A stretch of 64,000 bases of DNA from Cordia subcordata. Its lineage: Eukaryota; Streptophyta; Magnoliopsida; Boraginales; Cordiaceae. The stretch covers positions 11,258,001 to 11,322,000 of the forward strand of contig JAPTOF010000016.1 in NCBI GenBank assembly GCA_028554755.1, given 5' to 3'. Under the pieces are notes generated by a model. The model had not been told where the DNA came from. It made no database searches and was given only the letters and a program-made list of their open reading frames with translations. The position numbers and the translations under genes were made by a program. Shown here one piece after another: positions 1 to 11,892 of the stretch (the stretch's first letter is position 1; each line of letters starts with the position of its first letter).

Positions 1-431
1 TCACACTGAGGCTTAGGGTATAATTAGGAGGTTAATTAGGAGTCTAGACGAGAGCAACCAAGTATAGTCCATCAAGCAATCCTAACAAGGCATAGTAATC
101 ACCCATTTGCAAGACGTAATCAACCTAGTCCCCCATTTTGACGTTTGAATCCCCTCAGATTACTTGATTTCCCTATTTTACACACATGCCACCTTTTATT
201 TTCTTGCCTTTAGATTAGGTTTATCTTACCCGAGCTCCTTTTAATCTAAAACACAAAAATATCATAGTTTAAGAAGCCAATACGTAGCCTTTTAGGACGC
301 ACATAGCTTAAGGTACCTCACACATTAAGCCTCCTTGTGGACTTGACCCTATACTCGTACACACTATGCTATACACAACCCGTGTACTTACGAGCTATTT
401 AAGCTTGTGCCATAAGATAGCATTCAAGTTC

Positions 432-450
432 TTGACGCCGTTGCCGGGGA
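432..450 (+). other. Primer binding site, tRNA-Asp type
   Basis: The sequence ttgacgccgttgccgggga differs by one or two bases from the plant retrotransposon primer site complementary to the 3' end of tRNA-Asp (tggcgccgttgccgggga). It lies a few bases after a probable LTR end (ttca at 422-425). This is the main evidence for an LTR element here. Confidence 0.7.
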
Positions 451-1162
451 GGCAACGGTTGTTTGGTTTCTTTGTTTTTGTGTGTCTTAGCTTGTTCTGT
501 GTTGTTTTATCTTTCTTTTCATGTTTTCTTTATTTTGATTTATAAAAGAAAATTTCAAAAAAATATTTTTGAGCATTATGAAGAGGTTTACTTGTGTCAA
601 CTAATCATGAATGATCCTAATGCATCATGGTGATCACTTGTATCCTTTTCCCCACCACCCTAACATGTCTCTAATGCTTGTTGCGTTTGTGGAAGTCGTA
701 TGCATCAAACTTTCTTTTGCCCTATGACAATCCCCAACCTAGGCTTGTACCAACTATGACTCTTATAGTCATGCATCATCCTATGTATCTTCATTTAGTA
801 ATCATGACTGTAGGGATGCATATTCTTGTTATTGTAATCTATCTGGAAGCCGTGATCATGATTTCAATACTTGCCCTATCTTCCATCCTTATTCCCGATT
901 GCATGTAACACCCACTACCCTCAGTAATCATACGCGTATACATGTGTCTTCATCCTATTATCATGATTCTAAGGAGTAACATCATGCATTTTCATATTAG
1001 GGTCTAGATGACTCATCATTCGGTACACCTCTTAGCATTGAGAGTTCATCCTTCACACCATCTTTTCCTATCCACCTGTCCTCTGAGTCCTACAATTGTT
1101 GTGCTTATAGTGTTCCCCATCAAGATGTTTACCATTCTCACTCGATTAAACCCTTTTTCGTT

Positions 1163-2334
1163 ATGTCTAAATTCTTAGACCAATTAGATCAAATGCTTGA
1201 GCAATCCCAATTTCTCCTCGGATCTAATCAAGAGAAACTAGAGAGTTTGAAGCGAAACACCAAATCTCTAGGAGAGGTCTTGAAGAGAATGGTTGAGAGT
1301 GTGCAACTCATGAGCAAGAATTTTGAGATACTTTTAGACTGAGTTGAAGGGATAGAGATGAGACATAATGATGAGATGATTAGGGGCAAAAAAGATGATA
1401 CGTTGGAGAGACAATTAGAAAGAGAGGTTGATAGAGAGATAATGTCATGTAGTGAGGATAAGGATGAGCTTGATGACAATTTGGCTCTTAAGGATTCTTA
1501 TGGATGTGTTTTAGAGGAAGTAGTACCCTACCCTCCTAAGCTTTCAACGTCTTCCATTTAATTGCATGAGCCTATCCTTTCTTCTCATCCCACAAATTTC
1601 ACACACTTGAAGGATGAGTTTCATGATCATATCACTTAATTGCATCTCGAGTCTACATTTAAGGAGTCTAGGGTACATACCTCCCTCGAGCATTCATGCA
1701 TTGGGGAAAACAAGACATCAATTTCGGAGGTTTTAGATGATAAGTCTCCCGGAGTTAAGAATCATTGTGTTGAGGCAAGTAGCAACTCTAAGAAAACACT
1801 TAAGAAAGAAATTGGTGCACTTAGAAGAATGATCTATGGGTCTCTTTGGATGTTTGATAATTCTTTATTGGAGAAAGAACCCATTAGGATCAAATCCACC
1901 CCTCATGAGTAGTTAGAGTAGCCTAGGCTTAATCATGATCTAGCTTGTGGAGAGGAAGAGTATAGTGCTTCCATGTCCTTCACCTTTGACCTTCCTTCTC
2001 TGAGTGTCGCTCTTACTCCCCTTTCCCATTCTGCTGAGCCTACCTTTTTGGAGCTCACGTTCATGCCTTCATGTATAGAACATTTTCATCTAGGGTTAGA
2101 AAGCACGTTTCCTATGTTGCACGCATTAGACCTATCTTTGACCCATGGGGAAGGTGTGTTCCTAGCCCTTGATTTTGAGAAGAAGGCGATGGGGTAGTTA
2201 ATTAGAGAACAAACGGGGCATGATCTTCCACGTTTATGCATGACACCTTCCACACTTGTGCATGCATTTTCATTTGATGATTCGAGTGGGATATTGAAAA
2301 GGGATGCATTGTGTATTCATTATCCTATTATATA
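1163..2334 (+). pseudogene. Decayed retrotransposon-encoded reading frame, coiled-coil-like
   Basis: A single frame runs from an ATG at 1163 to about 2334 and is broken by in-frame stops at 1340, 1559, 1637 and 1910, among others. The open pieces stay in register, so this is one gene decayed by point mutation and not unrelated ORFs. The first 60 codons are rich in Leu, Glu, Gln and Lys with heptad-like spacing (LDQLDQMLEQSQ, then EKLESLKRNTKSL), suggesting a coiled coil. The later part is acidic and charged. It has no recognisable gag zinc knuckle or pol motif. Position after the primer site suggests the gag-like product of a non-autonomous element. I do not recognise a family. Confidence 0.45.
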
Positions 2335-2837
2335 GTGCATGACCCTTTTCCTTCTACTGTCTATGCGTGGTTGAATATCCGACAATTTGTGCCTCTTAAT
2401 TTTAAACATGTATTGCTCTAACACTAGCGCCGGTTAGGTGTTAAATCCAGCACTGCTAGGAGGCATCCTAGCCATGTTTATATTCCATTTGTTTTTCTTA
2501 TTTTCCTTTTCTTTTATTTGCTTTTACTTTTTAGTTATTCTCATTCTTTGCTTTTCATTTTCTTTTTAGTCATTTTCTTTTTCACCCTTCTAAGTGTTTA
2601 TCCTCAACTCTATTTTTTTCCCTTTTCCCTTATTTAATCATAACTATTTTTAGTTTTCACCACCTTCTCTTGTCTTCTTACACGAATAAAAGAAAATCAC
2701 AAAAGCTTTTCATCTTTTCAGGCCGCACCGACTTCTCTTACAAAGTCAAGATTTGCAAGAACACATCAAGGTAAGAACGTTTTTTTTTTTGTGCATGTAT
2801 ATCTTTTGTGTGTCTGTGTGTGTGTATATGAGATTTT

Positions 2838-2892
2838 TTTTTTCTTTTCTTTTCTTTCTTTCTTTCTTTCTTTCTTTCTTTTTTTTTTTTTG
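2838..2892 (+). repeat. Pyrimidine microsatellite (TTTC)n
   Basis: Uninterrupted T/C tract with about eight tttc units between T runs. The long reading frames overlapping it encode only Phe/Ser/Leu or Lys/Glu/Arg low-complexity sequence and are not genes. Confidence 0.9.
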
Positions 2893-3066
2893 CATTTGTA
2901 TATTTGTTTATATACATACTCAAGAATTTTGTTTCCTTTTCTTTACTTTCAATTTTTGCTCTGTGTGTGTATCTTTGTTTACAACAAAATGGTATAATAT
3001 TCAAGAAAAAGTTAAAGACAGAAAAAGCAAACATAGTCTTGTATTTGAAACAAAGTTAAAAGAGTA

Positions 3067-3393
3067 TGTATTTGCAAACGTATATATACAAATATATATT
3101 AAAAGTGTGACTCATATTCTTGGGGGCATAAGAAATGCAAGTTACCAAATAGCACATAAAACCAAGTTACTTTATTTGAGTAATAACTTTTTAGGAAACT
3201 TGTGTACTATAAATATAGTCTAACACATTGTATTATGTATAAGAGAGGAACCAAAGTAAGAGCCTTGTACTATTTATATATCAATAGTGAAATATTCTCT
3301 TCTACCTATGGACGTAGATTTTAAAGCCAAACCACGTAAATCTCCTATGCATTTTCTTCTCGTGTTTTTTCTTTGTGCATGTTTCCCTTAACA
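3067..3393 (+). repeat. 5' LTR of Copia element A
   Basis: Aligns along its length with 8783-9116, for example aggaaacttgtg followed by ctataaata and then accaaagtaagagc. A TATA-like ctataaata lies at about 3208-3216 within the U3/R zone. It ends ttaaca just before the primer site. Confidence 0.82.
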
Positions 3394-3396
3394 AAC

Positions 3397-3410
3397 TGGT
3401 ATCTAGGGCA
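3397..3410 (+). other. Primer binding site, initiator tRNA-Met type
   Basis: The sequence tggtatctagggca is a mutated form of tggtatcagagc, the usual Copia primer site, three bases after the LTR end. Confidence 0.8.
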
Positions 3411-4604
3411 TAGGTTTAATCCATTGCAAGAAGAAGAAAGAAAAATTAATTAAAACTTACAACAAATTAGCCAAATAAAGCCTTATTTTTCCTAGGCACC
3501 CATCACTGCTTTTCTTTGAAGAAATTCACCAATTTCTTCACTGTCATCATCCTTCATACTTATCAATAGATTTGTAAGCTTAAGAAATGAATAATCATGC
3601 CTGTTGTTTTGCTCATTCTTGCTGGCTTTATCGAAGGAGACGACCGTTGAAGCGCGTGTGGGTCTTATTTAGTTTCATCATCGAAGCAATCAAGTTGCAA
3701 AAAGGAGGTATCGTGAGCTTCGTGAGGCTAAGGAGAATTTATTGAAGGTGTTCATGTGACCTAGAGTGGTCGAAATTTCGTTGGCGAAGGACTTGAAGGT
3801 TGCAGGGTTTCAACGTGACAGATGAGGTGTTTTACGATGTTTAGTCAGTGTAGACGGTGCAAGGAAAGTCGCCAGTCGACGAGGTTCAAGTGTTAGTCGT
3901 GTGCAGTTCTGTAGCCTGGATCGTAAGTTTAAGATAAGTTGGGTCGAGCTTTTGTTTGATTTGAAGATGAGTAAAGAGGGTGAAGTTTGAGGGCCTTTGG
4001 AGTTTTTCTAGGTCGAATTCTTTTGGTTTTGGGTAAGAATGGTTTGAAAAGAGTAAGAGCTTGGGGTAGGTTTTGGGTTGTGGGCCACCAGGTTGGTTAC
4101 AGAATTAGGCTATGATAGGCCTTGTTGGGGTTAGATCTGGGTCTGGTTGTTAGATTTTAGGTATTGGCTTTTTAAAATTTTGATTTTGTTAGAGTTAGGC
4201 ATGGTTGTTGTCCAGAAAAAAGAAAAAAAAATTCTTGGCTTGGGCTTTAGTTTAAGTCTAGGGAAGAACAATTTTTTTTTTTTTGTGTTGGGCTTTGGGC
4301 TTGAGTCTAGAAACCCAAAAACAATGTTTTGATTGTTGACTAGTTCTATCGGAGATTGACTTTGGCTGAGGGTTGACCAAGTTTGACCATAGCCTTACCC
4401 ATATTTTTGATGTCATGAGTTCGCATATGGGCTCTATTTTGTGAAATTTTGCTCCGACATACGTGTTTAGGGATAGTGTTGACTTTGATCAGTGTTGACC
4501 AAAGTTGACCAGGGTGTGCTTGAGGTTCTTTCACGTGCGGAATTTCGTTTTAGAGTTTGTTCTACTAAATTCTATCCCAAAGTATGAGTTTTGAGCAAAA
4601 CGAA

Positions 4605-7600
4605 TATGTCTTCTACAGTAGGAAAGTTTGAAATCGAGAAGTTGACGGAAGAATGAGTTTCAGCCTATGGAGGATCAGATTCGAGGCATTTATGACAATG
4701 CAAGAACTTGTCAAGTCATTGAAAACAAGATCCTAGAAGACGCGAAACTAGCAGTGAAACAAGGCTTGGAAGTGAAATCCTTTCACGTAATCCATATAAG
4801 CGTGACAAATGAAATATTATTAGAGATTGATAAGAAAACGATAGTTTAGGCTTGGAATACTTCGATGGATTTGTATGCATCGAAATCTCTCACAGATCAC
4901 CTCTACTTGAAGAAGTGATTGTATCATCTAAAAATGAAAGAAGGTATGGCACTAAAGTAACACCTTGATGAGTTTACCTTTTTTGTTATTGCTTTGAAGG
5001 ATATTGGTGTTAAAATTAATGAAGAAGATCAAGCTATTAAACTTTGTTGACATTATGTTGCACGAGAAAGATAAAATTAGCTTTGACGATGTGATTGCTT
5101 CACTTAAATCAAAGAACCTTCAAACATATGTTCTAGGACATAGAGAGTTTAGTGAGTAGAAGGAGATTGAAGAATAAAGGGGGATTTTTAGGTAGGAGAA
5201 AAAGCAAGTCATGATCAAAGTCAAGAGCGAGAAAACTATGCTATTTTGAGTGTAGTGAGAAGGGTCATATTAAGAAAGAATTTACAAAACTAAGAAGGAA
5301 AGAAAAAGGCTGAGAATTCAGCAAATGTGGTAGAGAGTATTGATACTGATAAAGAGAATTGTAATCTAGGGATGTTTTGTATGAGTACGTCACAGTGGCA
5401 AAACCAATGGATTTTAGATACAGGTGCGATCTCCCATATTTGTTCTTAGCATAACTGGTTCTCTTTTTAAACTAAAAAGGAAGGAAAAGTCTTTCTAGGA
5501 AATGATCTCATGTTGGAGGTAGTTGGAATAGGCATCGTAAATATCAAGATGTTTGATGGTATTACAATGTCTCTTGAGTGTGGGCATGTCTTGGAGCTGA
5601 AGAAAAACTTGATTTCTTTTGGCCATTTGGATTCTCATGGCTACAGATTCTAGAGTGAGAATAGTGTTATGAAAGTGACCAAAGGTTTTATTTTCCTCTT
5701 AAAAGGGAACTTGACTGGTGGTCTATACGTCCTTTAAGGTAGTACTATTATAGGTGTTGCAATTATTGCATCTGAGGATTGTGATAAAGACACTACGCAA
5801 TTATGGCATAGGAGGTTGAGCCATATGAGCAAGAGGGGACTAATAGAACTAAGTAAGAGGGATTTGCTTTATGGACAAAGAATAGGAAAGCTTGAATTCT
5901 ACAAGCGTTGTGTTTTTGGAAAGCAAACCAAAGAAAAGTTCAGCAAGGCATGGAGAGAACCAAAGATAAATCAAAGGTCCTCTTGATTACAATCATTCTG
6001 ATCTTTGGGGTCCTAATAAAGTTCCTTCGCAAAAGGGTGCCAGTATTATATCACTTTCGTTGATGTATACTCTCGGATGGTGTTGGTGTATTTCTTGAAA
6101 ACTAAAGTAAGACATTTCTAACGTTTGTCAAGTGGAAGATTTTGGTGCATTTTGTAAGATATAAGACATTGTGAGACACTGCACATGTGTAAGAACACCA
6201 TAACAGAATAGAGTTATAGAACGCATGAATAAAACTTCGTTAGAGAGAGCTTGTTATATGCTCTCCTATGCTAGCGTGAGTTAAGAATTTTGGGCTGAAG
6301 TAGTTAATACGACGTGCTACTTGGTAAAATTGTCTCCATCAAGAACTATTGGATTAAAGATGAACTATTGGATTAAAGATGAACTATTAAGTCATGATCT
6401 GGTAAGCCTGCTGATTGCTTTTAGTTGAAAGTGTTTGGTTGCCTTGCATATGCTCATGGAAGGATGGCAAGCTTGAACCGAGGGTAAAGAAAAGATGTTG
6501 GAAATAGACTTCGCTGAATCCCTTTTCATTACATCCAACATTTGTTACTTTTGCTACTGTAGCCCTTGTTAATTAACTATGATGAATTAGATTGTGGCAT
6601 TCCACTCGCCGGGCTTTGCCCTAGCTATCGATATCCTTAGGAAACCAAAAGAGTTACCGAAGGAAAGGGATAGCCGGGACGTCTGGCAGAATGCTTGGCC
6701 TCCTGCGCTGGAAGCGACACCCGAGTTATGAGCTTGCCACGCTCCCCCTTGTGATGCGTTGGACACACCTCCGGGGCCCTCGGTGTAATGGCACGCCACC
6801 AAGCCTCGGTTGCACAATGCTAGCATTGCTTGTCCCAATAGGATGGATTGTCTTATCCCGCATATTCCTAGGCTATGCAATTGGAAGGAAAGGTTGTAGG
6901 TTATGATGCACAGATCAACAGTCTTTAGCTTTCCTCATCAGTAGGGATGTTAAATTAATGAGTTTGTTTCACTAGACTGGGAAAAGGAGAAAGCGATAGC
7001 TAGATTAGACCACAGTGTCAGAGAATAGGTGGAGGTTTTCGCTGAAATTTTAAATGTTCCATCTAGTAGTAGTAGTAGTCTTGTTCAGCCTACTTAGCCG
7101 ACTAAGGTATATGTTGAGAATGTGCTTGAACAACAAAAGTACAACATTGCTACTAAGTGAGAAATAAGATAGACTAGAGTACCTTAGAAGTATAGATATG
7201 CTAATCTTGTTACTTATACTTTAATTGTCGCTTAAACAATTGATGGGTATGAGTTGAATTCATACAAGGAGGCGATATTTGGAAAATTTTTGCTCAAAAG
7301 GTAGTTGTCACGAGTGAGGAGATTGAATCTCTTTAGAAGAATCAAACATAGGAGTTTGTTGAACTGCCTGAGGGACAATGAGTTGTTGGATGCAAATGGA
7401 TTTACAAGAAAAATAAAGTACTTCAAGAGTTGAAGGTCCTCAATACAAGATGCGTTTATTGGCCGAAGGCTATACACAAAGGGAAGGTGTTGACTTCAAC
7501 CAAGTGTTCTTTCCAATTGTGAAGCACAGTTCCATTAGGGTTTTGCTTGCCTTAGTTGCTCTTCATGACTTAGAGCTTGAGCAGTTTGATGTGAAGATTG

Positions 7601-8748
7601 CGTTCTTGCATGGTGATCTTAAAGAATAGATTTATATGAGTCAACTAGAGATGTATATTATTGTAGGCAAAGAGAAATATGTTTGCAAACTAAAAAAGTC
7701 CTTGTATGGTTTAAAACAATCGTCTTGACAGTGGTATAAGAGATTTGACACATTCATGATAAGTGTTGGGTATATAAAGAGTGCCTATGACAGTTGTATG
7801 TATCTCAAGAAGCTTTTAGATGGTTTGTATGTATACTTGTTATTGTATGTCGATAACACGCTTATTACTGCTAAAAGCATGTTTGCCATCGATGAATTAA
7901 AGAAGCAGCTGGGTAATGAGTTTGAGATGAAAAATCTTGGAGCAGCGAAGAAGATTCTTGGCATAGAGATTTGCAGGGATAAAAATGCAAAGAAGCTGTT
8001 CTTATCTCAGCAGAGGTATGTAGAGAAGGTACTAGAGCATTTTCGGATGTATAAGTAAATCCTGCAAGTACACCTCTTGTAGCTCATTTTAGATTATCTG
8101 CAAGCTTATCACCTAAAACCGAGGAAGAGATTGAGAATATGTCTCGTGTTTCATACTCTAGTGCTATTGATGGTTTGATGTATGCTATAGAATGCACTCA
8201 TCTTGATTTCATTCATATTAGTGTTGTTAGGTATTTGTGGGGCATTGCAAATGTGGTTTTGCTATTTAGCAGAATGACTAGGGATTGCACGAGTCTAGTG
8301 GACTATTGTGATTCAGACTTTGTGAGTGATCTTGATAAGAGGAGATCTCTAATAGATTTCTTGTTTACTCTTTGGGTGTGCTATCAGTTGGAAAGTAACA
8401 TTACAGTCGACTACTGAGGCAGAATATATGGTGATTGCAGGAGCTGTGAAGGAGGCCATGTGGTCACAAGACCTAGTTTGTGATCTTGGACTACAGCAAG
8501 GTGAGAGTATAATTTTTTGTGATAACTAGAGTGCAAGTCATCTAACGAAAAATTAGATGTATTATGAGAAAACTAAACACATTGATGTCAAATATCACTT
8601 TATCAGAGACATTGTGTCATGGGGGATCATATTAGTGTATAAGATTTCTACCCATGAGAATCCAGTAGATATGATGACCAAGATGGTTCTAGTCAGTAAG
8701 TTCAAACATTGCTTGAAATTGGTTGCTATTTGTAGTACGAAGCATTGA
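4605..8748 (+). pseudogene. Copia gag-pol pseudogene (element A)
   Basis: Gag begins near 4605 (MSSTVGKFEIEKL) and shows a decayed UBN2-type region (LDEFTFFVIALKDIG near 4960) and a damaged zinc knuckle near 5240. Protease is at about 5408 (WILDTGAISH). The GAG-pre-integrase motif is near 5797 ([14 protein letters not shown]), and integrase runs from about 5985 to 6470 (SDLWGP). A foreign segment interrupts it at about 6490-6880. Reverse transcriptase lies at about 7280-8060 with YVDN instead of YVDD at 7846-7857. RNase H follows at about 8300-8748 (TEAEYMVIAGAVKEAMW; KTKHIDVKYHFIRD). Many stops and frameshifts remove any function. All domains are on the + strand, collinear with the LTRs. Confidence 0.85.
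6490..6880. other. Foreign, more GC-rich insert inside Copia integrase
   Basis: The integrase-derived text breaks at about 6490 and resumes at about 6870 (GYAIGRKGCRL, matching the integrase-to-RT linker GYxxGxKGYRLW). The segment between is clearly richer in G+C than its surroundings and contains patches such as gccgggctttgccctagc. It has no TG/CA ends, clear terminal repeats or target duplication that I can see, and its short ORFs on both strands match nothing I know. It may be a transposon fragment or filler DNA from break repair. Boundaries are approximate. Confidence 0.5.
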
Positions 8749-8782
8749 GCCTGAGAGGGGACATTTAGCATAGGGATGGTGA

Positions 8783-9116
8783 TGTATTGACAGGAGCGAG
8801 TATGTACCATGGTGGATATTTATTAAAAGTGTTGCCAATATTTTTAGGGCACAAGAAAAGCAAGTAACCAAATAGCACATAATAAATCAGGTTACCTCAG
8901 TTGAGTAATAAGTTTTTAGGAAACTTGTGTCCTATAAATATGGGCTAACATTGTATTATGTGTGGGAGAGAAACCAAAGTAAGAGCATTATACTATTCAC
9001 ATATCAATAGCGAAATATTCTCTACTGCTCATGGATGTAAGTTTAAGGCCGAACCATGTAAATCTCTTGTGCCTTTCCTTCTCGTGTTCTTCGTTTGTGC
9101 ATGTTGTTCCTTAACA
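8783..9116 (+). repeat. 3' LTR of Copia element A
   Basis: Direct repeat of 3067-3393. It is preceded by a purine-rich stretch (gcctgagaggggac, then agggatggtga) that acts as polypurine tract. Ends ttaaca at 9116. Confidence 0.82.
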
Positions 9117-9219
9117 ATATGTAAAATAAGATATTCATGAAGATATAATAAAAATTCTTAGGTCTTTTGTTATACCATTTCAAAATGAAGATGGTTCTTT
9201 AAAAATGTTATCTCATTGC

Positions 9220-9780
9220 GCTTTTTTAATTTTAATTTTTTTGCTAATAACTCTCTTGATGTTATAGATAAAACTATATTAACTACAAGGAGTTATATAG
9301 TTGATGAAATAAATGATACTTCAATCAAGTAGTTTCGAGGTGATGAAAGAATTCATTTGAGTTTTGGTGGAACTAAAGATGCCAAAGGACAATTACCGTG
9401 CCAAGTTTTCATCCATAGTTTGACACTATTAGGTCTTCTCCCTCATTGTTTAGTGCTTCACAAAAATTGGCCTATCATTCTTTTGAGAAATATAAATCTT
9501 AGTGAAGGACATTGTAACGGTACACAATTTTGTTTGTGATATTCTCAAAATAATATAATTAGTGCATACATAGCTTGTGATGAAATGCGAGAAAAACATG
9601 TTTTTATACTCCAAATACATTTTGAACCACACAAAATGAAAAGTATTCAATTGCATTTAAAAGAACACAACTTTCTTTAGACTTTGTTTTACTATGACAA
9701 TAAATAAGGGACAAGATCAAACATTGGATTTTGTTGGCATACATCGTCAGGAGCTAATGCCATAATTGATGATAAATGTT
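9220..9780 (+). pseudogene. Helitron/PIF1-type helicase C-terminal remnant
   Basis: Translation in shifting frames gives the C-terminal signature of plant Helitron PIF1-like helicases: SYIVDEIND then GDERIHLSF near 9280-9365; LPHCLVLHKNWPIILLRNIN then LSEGHCNGTQ at about 9440-9535; and TMTINKGQDQTLDFVGI at about 9690-9745. These correspond to the family blocks L-x-L-K-x-G-x-P-I-M-L-L-R-N, G-L-C-N-G-T and the helicase motif T-I-N-K-S-Q-G-Q-T. Stops and a frameshift lie between blocks, and the frame dies after about 9780. The Rep domain, the N-terminal helicase half and Helitron ends are not seen here. A decayed Helitron fragment is the best reading; a cellular PIF1 pseudogene is the alternative. 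Confidence 0.68.
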
Positions 9781-10834
9781 GTTTATGTTTAGGTTTTAGC
9801 ACTTGCTTCAAATTAAAGAGAAGTATTAGTCTTTGCTTGGTACAAACTCTATGTCAAAATGATATTTAAATTATCTAATAGTTTTAGTACTTCAACTAAC
9901 TAATTTCTTATTTATAATATGACCTTAACAAGAATTGCATGAAACGTGAAAGTTTTCGCTCCAATCATTGATATTTCAGCCGCAACACGAAGTTGGAAGG
10001 CTACTACCTTAACCCCTCTTATATTTTTAGTTTGATAACACTAGCCTCGCAAAATTAGTGAACCTAAGATCACTAAATATATAGGCACTAAATATATAGG
10101 CGATTTAGTAATAATTAATAAAGTACTCCTATCTACATATCTAGACTCTTTTGCTTTGACAAAATTTTTAATATCATTCTTTTCCTCTCTCTAACAATGC
10201 GACGTAATTTCTCAAAAGTTAGAAAAGAAAACAAAACCATAGCTTTGTTCCAAGTAGTCATTGATACAGATTTATTTGACAGTATTAGTATGAAATAGTC
10301 ATACAACATTTTCAAAATATGAAGATTCATGAGACATGTTTGTAACTTTATCATAAACTAACAATATACATACACACATATATATATATATGTATATATT
10401 TGATTTACTTTTAAAATAGTTTAAATTATTTTTTATCTTACTTGATAAAAATTTTGGTTTAATTGCTACTCTGCCTTTCAACCTCAAGTGTGTTACCCAA
10501 AAACAAAAAAGAGTAAAAAAAAGAAAAATTGGTCTATAACTCTTAATTAGTTGTAGGTGTTATATTGGTGGTGAGATGCGTGCTTCTTTCTTAGGGCTAA
10601 CAATTTGGTTGACATAATTGACTAATCTTTCTTGAAAATGGACTTTTCTAGTGAAGCCAGCCATCACGTGCAGCAGACCACGAATAAAAACAACTGAAAA
10701 TCATGGAAAGAAGATGCCGCACCCCCAAATAGACTAATACACTCTCCTCATCACCCGCCCGCCTTTGTTGATTTCAGTTTGTGTTAAGGTGGTCAATTTT
10801 ATTTTAATTTAATCAAACTCAGCATGATTATAAT

Positions 10835-10914
10835 ATTATGAATTAGACTTCTACATTTATAAATTATTTTTATTATTATGAATTAGACTTCTACATTTAT
10901 AAATTATTTTTATT
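10835..10914. repeat. Tandem duplication, two 40-bp units
   Basis: The segment attatgaattagacttctac and its following 20 bases occur twice head to tail (10835-10874, 10875-10914) with essentially no difference, so the duplication is recent. Confidence 0.85.
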
Positions 10915-11256
10915 ATTTTATTATAATTGAATTAATAATTTAACGCAATCGATAACCAACACATATTATTTTATTTTAATGCAATTTTTGAAATTACTAG
11001 TGTTTTATGCAATCATTTTTTTTGGGTGCTTTAAGTTAGGGCATTTCTAACTCAAATTGGATTTGAGATTAATTCATATTGGGTCGAGAATAGTAAAAGA
11101 AAAAAATTCTTCTATGTCACATATATTGGAGAAAATGAGTTAATTGCTCTAGTTAAGAAAAGAAAATCAAAATGTCATGTTTTGAAACTAATAGGTAAAA
11201 TGCCACAAAAAATGAAAACTTAAACTTGCTAAAAATTAAAAAAATAAAAAGGAAAG

Positions 11257-11277
11257 TTCGAGTTTTGAAAACTCGAA
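11257..11277. other. 21-bp palindrome with single-base centre
   Basis: Arms of ten bases (ttcgagtttt and aaaactcgaa) around a central g form a perfect inverted repeat. Related copies of the ttcgag core follow within 150 bases (tcgagttatgaaaactaga; aactcgaagcc). It could fold as a hairpin. Function unknown. Confidence 0.5.
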
Positions 11278-11769
11278 ATTTGCCAAGTTCGAGTTATGAA
11301 AACTAGAAATTAGGGTGAATTCAACCTTCAAAACTCGAAGCCTACGTGGAATAGCACCGCTTTTGCCATGTAGACACCTGAAGTTTGAACCTTTAAAATT
11401 CGAATTTATTTTTGTAGCATTTAAAGCATTAATTTTAAAAATATGGTATTTTGTTTTTTTTTTTTTTAAATGAGGGCGTTTAACTTTCTCTTTATATGAC
11501 TAAGGTCGTGAAATTCGAAATTGTGTTATTCTTTTGCAGGGTGAGGGAGCCACCATCTTACCAACAAATTGTTAGCCTAAAACGCATTTGTGATACAAGA
11601 ATAGCTATTAAATACAGAAATGCGTTGAAATTAATTATTTTTCGTATTACATGCGTTCGCACGAATTTATTTATTTTCAATCGGTGCAGTTTAAAAAATT
11701 TTACGAGGTCATAGTTTTGTTGCAGTGCATGGGGTGTGGGCCCCACATCCGCAAAATGCCTTACCATTT

Positions 11770-11778
11770 TTATATATA
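11770..11778 (+). promoter_or_regulatory. TATA box, putative ABC1K promoter
   Basis: The sequence ttatatata stands about 115 bases before the proposed start codon at 11893. That leaves room for a transcription start near 11800 and a 5' UTR of roughly 90 bases. Confidence 0.45.
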
Positions 11779-11892
11779 CAAATGCAAACTATAAGGAGCG
11801 AGACGATGCTGCCTTTGATTGATCGAAAAAAGGATTCGACTTCGCGAAGTCAAACTTAGAGACCCACTGCTTGTCTTTCGGCCTTCTGCAAA

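Larger units (their letters stand above)
1..2480 (+). mobile_element. Degenerate non-autonomous Ty3/Athila-like LTR retrotransposon (5' part)
   Basis: Bases 1-425 read as the 3' part of a 5' LTR that starts outside the window. They are followed by a tRNA-Asp-type primer site at 432-450 and a T-rich leader. The internal region carries one decayed reading frame (1163-2334). Near 2430-2470 is a conserved-looking tail (gcgccggttaggtgttaaat, then ctaggaggcatcctag) of the kind seen at the end of the internal domain in plant non-autonomous Ty3 elements. No protease, reverse transcriptase or integrase is visible, so this is a LARD-like element or a 5' fragment. The 3' LTR was not found; the Copia element at 3067 may have interrupted it. 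Lineage is inferred from the primer site only. Confidence 0.55.
3067..9116 (+). mobile_element. Complete but decayed Copia (Ty1) LTR retrotransposon
   Basis: Two direct LTRs (3067-3393 and 8783-9116) start TGTATT and end TTAACA. They bracket a methionine-tRNA primer site and pol domains in Copia order: gag, protease, integrase, reverse transcriptase, RNase H. The element is about 6.05 kb. All coding parts carry frequent stops and shifts. The LTRs have diverged by many substitutions and small indels, so the insertion is old. Flanking 5-mers (gagta and atatg) do not match, so no target duplication can be shown. The C-terminal motif (KTKHIDVKYHFIRD, then SKFKHCLKL) resembles the Tnt1/Tork group; that lineage is inferred. 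Confidence 0.88.
9781..11760. other. AT-rich intergenic DNA, no gene seen
   Basis: No ORF with recognisable content on either strand. It holds a TA-rich microsatellite near 10365-10400, a 40-bp tandem duplication at 10835-10914 and a 21-bp palindrome at 11257-11277. The last 100 bases lead into the TATA box of the ABC1K gene. Confidence 0.6.

Noticed and set aside
2738..3223. Overlapping ORFs of 98-156 codons on both strands
   Set aside because: They consist of Phe/Leu/Cys or Lys/Glu runs from the (TTTC)n tract and run into the Copia LTR.
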